Assembly (NCBI GenBank): GCA_910588145.1
Contig: CAJUPO010000010.1
Coordinates: 1 to 64,000 of the forward strand
Reading direction: 5' to 3'
Source of the DNA: an uncultured Oscillospiraceae bacterium
Lineage (GTDB): Bacteria; Bacillota; Clostridia; Oscillospirales; Ruminococcaceae
DNA length: 64,000 nt
Of the stretch, positions 61,401 through 64,000 are shown in pieces. The position numbers and the translations under genes are program-made. The number at the start of each line of letters is the position of its first letter. The stretch's first letter is position 1. The notes under the pieces were generated by a model. It saw nothing but the letters and a program-made list of their open reading frames with translations. It was not told where the DNA came from and did not search any database.

Positions 61401-61853
61401 GGCGAACCACTGAAAAAAACCGGAGAATGTTCAGTTGATATTCACATTGACGCCCATATTCCGGAAAATTATATTGAAAGTCTTTCTCAGCGAATTGATA
61501 TTTATAAGAAAATTGCCGCTGTTGAAACAGAGGACGACAAGCTTGACATGATAGACGAGCTTATAGACCGTTACGGAGATCCGCCTAAATCAGTTACAGG
61601 ACTTATTGACGCTTCTCTTTTGAGAAATACTGCGGCTTCCCTTGGAATTACGGAAATACAGCAGCGTAAGGACAGCTTGTTTTTCTATACGGAGCACCCT
61701 TCTCCGGAGCAGATCGACGCTCTTTCAGGAAGCTTTAAAGGCCGTGTTCTTTTCAACAGTCTTTCAAAGCCGTATATAAGCATAAGGCTTGCAGGTAATC
61801 AGCGTCCGGAAAAGCTGATGGAAGAAGTGCTTACAGTTATGAAGGACGCTTAG
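58407..61853 (+). CDS. mfd: Transcription-repair coupling factor Mfd
   Basis: A DNA translocase that removes RNA polymerase stalled at lesions and recruits UvrA. It has 1148 residues, family length. The N-terminal UvrB-like part (about 1-340) has FPSRELYFTDAEGVSREYEHKRLEAL. The RNA-polymerase-interacting CarD-like domain is near 475-570 (GDLVVHSLHGIGRFAGI). The RecG-like helicase has Walker A GDVGFGKTEVA, the DEEQ box IIDEEQRFGV, and late helicase motifs TTIIETGVDVPNVNTLII and QLRGRVGRS. The C-terminal TRCF domain closes the protein. GAAAGGAG precedes the ATG. Confidence 0.98.
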   Translation: MEFFKRSFMELEGWKDTEKCLLQGLSPICAAGLSGVHKAQLIYTMFNGDPLLVITDSEAAAKKLCDDINTMAGSRELAMPFPSRELYFTDAEGVSREYEHKRLEALSLLLEGKCGILAASMEAMLEPVIPPDTLKNSTVEIATGSTLNTEELKKRLVESGYSRSDKVEGPSQFAVRGAIFDIFPVQSALPVRIELWGDEIDSISYFDPENQRRTGQIDAIKIAPAIETIADRLLLAEKIEALSKGVRGKKKDIVRERLARDIEKLRENAQLTSIDKYIPLIYDKKASLFDYFRGVTVFSEYNGALERAKGAYSQYEEDCRILLEEGELCRGLEGHYFEPEDILCRAQNCPLLFLNTFIQGLDRVGYKKIISFEALQNAPWGGEMRQLNEELKNLCDNGYRTLLMAGSEKTLPIIRQDLENAGIKCDIASENTECLPGRVILTTGSISGGIEYPENKTAVITQARAAESKKKRKKHKKGEEIRSLSDITSGDLVVHSLHGIGRFAGIRKLELEGVTKDYITIQYSGKDVLYVPVTQLDLVSKYIGPRDDTGVKLNKLSSAEWQKTRNNVKRAVKDMAQELIALYAKRENSKGIAFLPDDEMQRDFEARFPYAETDDQLRSISEIKEDMEKVRPMDRLLCGDVGFGKTEVAMRAAMKCVMSGKQCAILVPTTVLAMQHFQTALRRFEQFPVKIELLSRFRTPKQQQDILKDLKKGLVDIIIGTHRLVQKDIEFKNLGLAIIDEEQRFGVAHKEKFKEHFSGVDVLTLSATPIPRTLNMAMSGIRDMSVIEEPPQDRHPVQTYVVEHNMGMIIQAISKELKRGGQAYYIHNRVETIAGCAGKIQELIPEARVTYAHGQMTQEAMSEIWRQLVEHEIDVLVCTTIIETGVDVPNVNTLIIEDSDRFGLSQLYQLRGRVGRSNKRAFAYFTFRREKVLSEIAAKRLNAMREFTQFGSGFRIAMRDLEIRGAGSILGGRQHGHMEAVGYEMYLKLLNEAIAEEKGEPLKKTGECSVDIHIDAHIPENYIESLSQRIDIYKKIAAVETEDDKLDMIDELIDRYGDPPKSVTGLIDASLLRNTAASLGITEIQQRKDSLFFYTEHPSPEQIDALSGSFKGRVLFNSLSKPYISIRLAGNQRPEKLMEEVLTVMKDA

Positions 61854-61918
61854 CAGATTATTGTGCAAAATTTACGATTTAAGGGGATTTATCTTATTTA
61901 ATTTATTAAATATAAATA

Positions 61919-61948
61919 TAGACAAAAATCCTTGTTTAGTGATATAAT
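61919..61948 (+). promoter_or_regulatory. Predicted promoter for the secreted Thr-rich protein
   Basis: TAGACA and a consensus TATAAT are spaced by 18 nt, leaving a leader of about 85 nt. Confidence 0.5.
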
Positions 61949-62038
61949 TTAAAAGTAGAAAAATCTTTATATATAAATGAATTAAAATGGGAAAATTGCT
62001 GCGGATAAAAAACATAATACTTTTTGAGGTGATAGAAT

Positions 62039-62863
62039 ATGAAGTTAAAGAAGATACTTGCGTCAGCTTCGATTTTTGCGGCTGCTTTGGTTTCTTTTGC
62101 GGCTATGACATTCCAGACTACTGCTCAGACTGAAATTGCTTACAGCGGTCCTGGTACAGGCGCAGTGGGAACTGGAAGCAATAATAACGATTATCGTGTT
62201 AATATTTATAATGTGTGGGGTAACAGCGTTAAGGATATTAACAATGTTGTTAATGTAGAAAAAAATGTTGTTGTAACATTTACAGTTTCCGGTCTGGGTA
62301 CACATACTGCTAATCTTGACAGCTCAGGAAATCAGATCTCATCATATGAAGCTGTCCTTATGGGCACAATGGGAATAAACCAGTACTGGGATAAATCTGA
62401 TGATACTGTTGAAAATAAACCGGTTCCGATTACAGGGGACGGTCAGTATACTGCGGTTTTTAATCTAAAGGATACGACATCTACAATTGACTGTCTGGTG
62501 CTTCAGACAAATATCGACATTAACGGTCTTGATGTTCTTAATCCGCCAAGCGCCGAAGAATGCGGTCTGACTATTAAAATAGACAGCATTGTGGCAGATT
62601 CTGATACAGCCGTTTCCGGCAGTACTGGGGTTACCACAACAACAGTTACAGATAATTCAGGTTTGACCACAACTACCTCAATAAATTCATACAGTATTGC
62701 GGCAACTACAACAACAGGAAATCTCAGCGGCGGTGTTTTGGGAAACTCAACCTTGATAAATTCTGCGGCTACGGGCGATAAAGGCATTGCTTCAATTGCT
62801 GTTGCGGGACTGATAGTTACAGCTGCTGCCGGAGTGGTTACTCAAATTAAGAAAAAGAAATAA
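62039..62863 (+). CDS. Secreted protein with Thr-rich linker and probable wall-sorting tail
   Basis: A 274-residue protein I do not recognise by family. It has a signal peptide (about 1-29), a predicted beta-rich domain (about 30-190) and a Thr/Ser-rich linker (about 195-240, with TTTTVTDNSGLTTTT). It ends with SAATGD, a hydrophobic helix and KKKK. This tail has the layout of a sortase signal, although the motif is xxxTGD and not LPxTG. GAGGTG precedes the ATG. The domain could bind a polysaccharide or protein; this is a guess. It has its own promoter and terminator. Confidence 0.82.
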   Translation: MKLKKILASASIFAAALVSFAAMTFQTTAQTEIAYSGPGTGAVGTGSNNNDYRVNIYNVWGNSVKDINNVVNVEKNVVVTFTVSGLGTHTANLDSSGNQISSYEAVLMGTMGINQYWDKSDDTVENKPVPITGDGQYTAVFNLKDTTSTIDCLVLQTNIDINGLDVLNPPSAEECGLTIKIDSIVADSDTAVSGSTGVTTTTVTDNSGLTTTTSINSYSIAATTTTGNLSGGVLGNSTLINSAATGDKGIASIAVAGLIVTAAAGVVTQIKKKK

Positions 62864-62875
62864 TCGAATAAAATC

Positions 62876-62905
62876 AAAGCCTTCCTTTAGGAAGGCTTTT
62901 TCTTT
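62876..62905 (+). terminator. Terminator after the secreted Thr-rich protein gene
   Basis: A 10-bp stem (AAAGCCTTCC paired with GGAAGGCTTT) with a 4-nt loop, followed by a T-rich run. Confidence 0.9.
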
Positions 62906-62909
62906 TTTG

Positions 62910-62938
62910 TTGCATAGAATCAAACATTGTGATATAAT
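62910..62938 (+). promoter_or_regulatory. Predicted SigA promoter for the SPFH-domain gene
   Basis: TTGCAT and a consensus TATAAT are spaced by 17 nt, about 32 nt before the start codon. Confidence 0.75.
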
Positions 62939-62969
62939 TGATTTATTAATTGACATGGAGGTATTAACT

Positions 62970-64000
62970 ATGGGACTTATTAAAGCGGCTGCAGGAGCAA
63001 TAAGCGGCGGTCTTGCCGATTCCTGGCTCGAAGTTATTGAACCTGATAATATGACTGATACTACGGTGGCGGCTGCCGGAGTGCAGGTACGAAATAAAAG
63101 AAGCAGTAATAAGAAAGGAACTTCCGGAATCATATCAAACGGTTCTGTTATTCATGTTTATCCGAATCAAATGATGCTTTTGCTTGACGGCGGAAGAATT
63201 GTGGATTATTCTGCGGAAGAGGGTTACTATGAGGTGTTTCTGTCATCTGCTCCGTCAATGTTTAACGGAGAGCTGAAATCAGCCGTTAAGGAAACCTTTT
63301 CACGGATAAAGTTCGGCGGACAGCCGTCAGGCTCGCAGCAGGTGGTTTATATTAATCTTGCTGAGATCAAGGGCATAAAATTCGGAACAAGAAATCCTAT
63401 TCAGTATTTTGATAATATGTACAATGCTGAGCTTTTCCTGCGCTGTCACGGTATGTACTCCATTAAGATAACTGATCCCCTTAAATTTTTTATGGAGGCT
63501 GTGCCGAAGAAAATCAGCAGAATTGACATTACGGATATAAACGAGCAGTATCTTTCGGAATTTATGACGGCTTTGCAGGCGGCGATAAATCAGATGTCTG
63601 TTGACGGAGTAAGAATCTCCACTCTGCCGTCTAAGGGCATGGAGCTTTCTAAATATATGTCTGACGTTCTTGACGCAGACTGGAAAGAACACAGAGGGTT
63701 TGAAGTCCAGTCAGTGGGAATTTCAAGCATTAGCTATGATGAGGAAAGCAAGGAGCTTATAAATATCCGAAACAAGGGAGCTATGCTTTCAGACGCCTCA
63801 ATAAGAGAGGGTTATATCCAAGGCTCTGTTGCAAGAGGTATGGAGGCTGCCGGTTCTAATACTGCGGGAGCAGCTCAGTCGTTTATGGGTATCGGTATGG
63901 GAATGCAGGGCGCAGGCGGATTTATGAATGCGGCAAGTCAGACTAATATGGCTCAGATGCAGATGAATCAGCAGGCTCAGGCTTCAAGAAATGCTCAGCC
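62970..64000 (+). CDS. SPFH-domain protein (YdjI / 'virion core protein' family), 3' end outside the window
   Basis: An open reading frame that runs off the end of the window, with 343 codons visible. The ATG at 62970 has GGAGG 8 nt upstream. The translation begins MGLIKAAAGAISGGLADSW and contains SNGSVIHVYPNQMMLLLDGG and GGQPSGSQQVVYINLAEIKG, which fit the SPFH/band-7 family of YdjI from Bacillus (older name: virion core protein). After about residue 275 the sequence becomes Gly/Ala/Met/Gln-rich, and in relatives a zinc ribbon usually ends the protein. YdjI-type proteins act with PspA/YdjH in envelope stress; no such partner is visible here. Confidence 0.88.
   Translation, partial: MGLIKAAAGAISGGLADSWLEVIEPDNMTDTTVAAAGVQVRNKRSSNKKGTSGIISNGSVIHVYPNQMMLLLDGGRIVDYSAEEGYYEVFLSSAPSMFNGELKSAVKETFSRIKFGGQPSGSQQVVYINLAEIKGIKFGTRNPIQYFDNMYNAELFLRCHGMYSIKITDPLKFFMEAVPKKISRIDITDINEQYLSEFMTALQAAINQMSVDGVRISTLPSKGMELSKYMSDVLDADWKEHRGFEVQSVGISSISYDEESKELINIRNKGAMLSDASIREGYIQGSVARGMEAAGSNTAGAAQSFMGIGMGMQGAGGFMNAASQTNMAQMQMNQQAQASRNAQ

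Noticed and set aside
1..64000. CRISPR arrays, insertion sequences, prophage, tRNA and rRNA
   Set aside because: No regularly spaced repeats, transposase or integrase motifs, phage genes, cloverleaf sequences or rRNA segments were recognised by eye.

Overview
The window is chromosomal DNA from a low-GC, spore-forming, fibre-degrading Firmicute, most likely Ruminococcus or a close relative in the Oscillospiraceae. The evidence is a spoIID gene, T-box riboswitches, a perfect CIRCE element, an RNase Y/RNase R pair, BspA-type leucine-rich-repeat surface proteins, an anchored GH5 endoglucanase and SigA promoters followed by strong AGGAGG ribosome binding sites. Most genes are core genome. I see no prophage, insertion sequence, CRISPR array, rRNA or tRNA. 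The taxon is inferred from gene content, not measured.

Layout. 0.1-4.4 kb (minus): two lipoproteins, rnr, secG and a 2[4Fe-4S] ferredoxin. 4.6-9.0 kb: an amidohydrolase (+), then a minus-strand unit of T-box leader, membrane alpha/beta hydrolase and thrS. 9.1-16.9 kb (+): rny, a phospholipase-C-like/TadA fusion, glmS with an unusual leader, and two overlapping leucine-rich-repeat membrane proteins. 17-19.3 kb: a MATE transporter divergent from an AraC regulator. 19.4-23.1 kb: a cysteine T-box operon, cysE - ArAE-type exporter - cysS - degenerate cyclophilin. 23.2-30.7 kb (+): a secreted cyclophilin, murA, yycJ-like gene, rlmH, then pssA-psd-GH5. 30.7-34 kb (minus): ppk1, spoIID. 34-45.2 kb (+): gltA, a lipoprotein, a two-component pair, DUF1385, prmC, recA, recX, rimO, pgsA and an HTH-desulfoferrodoxin fusion. 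45.2-49.3 kb (minus): queH, an amidase damaged by a tandem duplication, htpG with CIRCE, and a VanY-like peptidase. 49.4-53.3 kb (+): a sigma region-4 protein, an Orn/Lys/Arg decarboxylase, darA, holB, ricT. 53.4-56.1 kb (minus): ppdK. 56.3-64 kb (+): glmU, pth, mfd, a secreted Thr-rich protein and a truncated SPFH-domain gene.

How the genes work together. glmS, glmU and murA supply UDP-GlcNAc and the first committed step of peptidoglycan synthesis. pssA, psd and pgsA make phosphatidylserine, phosphatidylethanolamine and phosphatidylglycerol precursors. The cysteine operon couples cysteine synthesis to tRNA charging. rnr, rny, rlmH, rimO, prmC, queH, pth, thrS and cysS serve RNA and translation. 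recA, recX, mfd and holB serve DNA maintenance. ppdK and gltA belong to central carbon metabolism.

The least ordinary items are the XRE-desulfoferrodoxin fusion that has lost one predicted iron ligand, the hydrolase-TadA fusion, a perfect 59-bp tandem duplication that truncates an amidase, a hairpin between the glmS ribosome binding site and its start codon, and a T-box whose specifier looks cysteine-like although the unit ends in thrS. I did not find a convincing multi-gene defence or other novel system.
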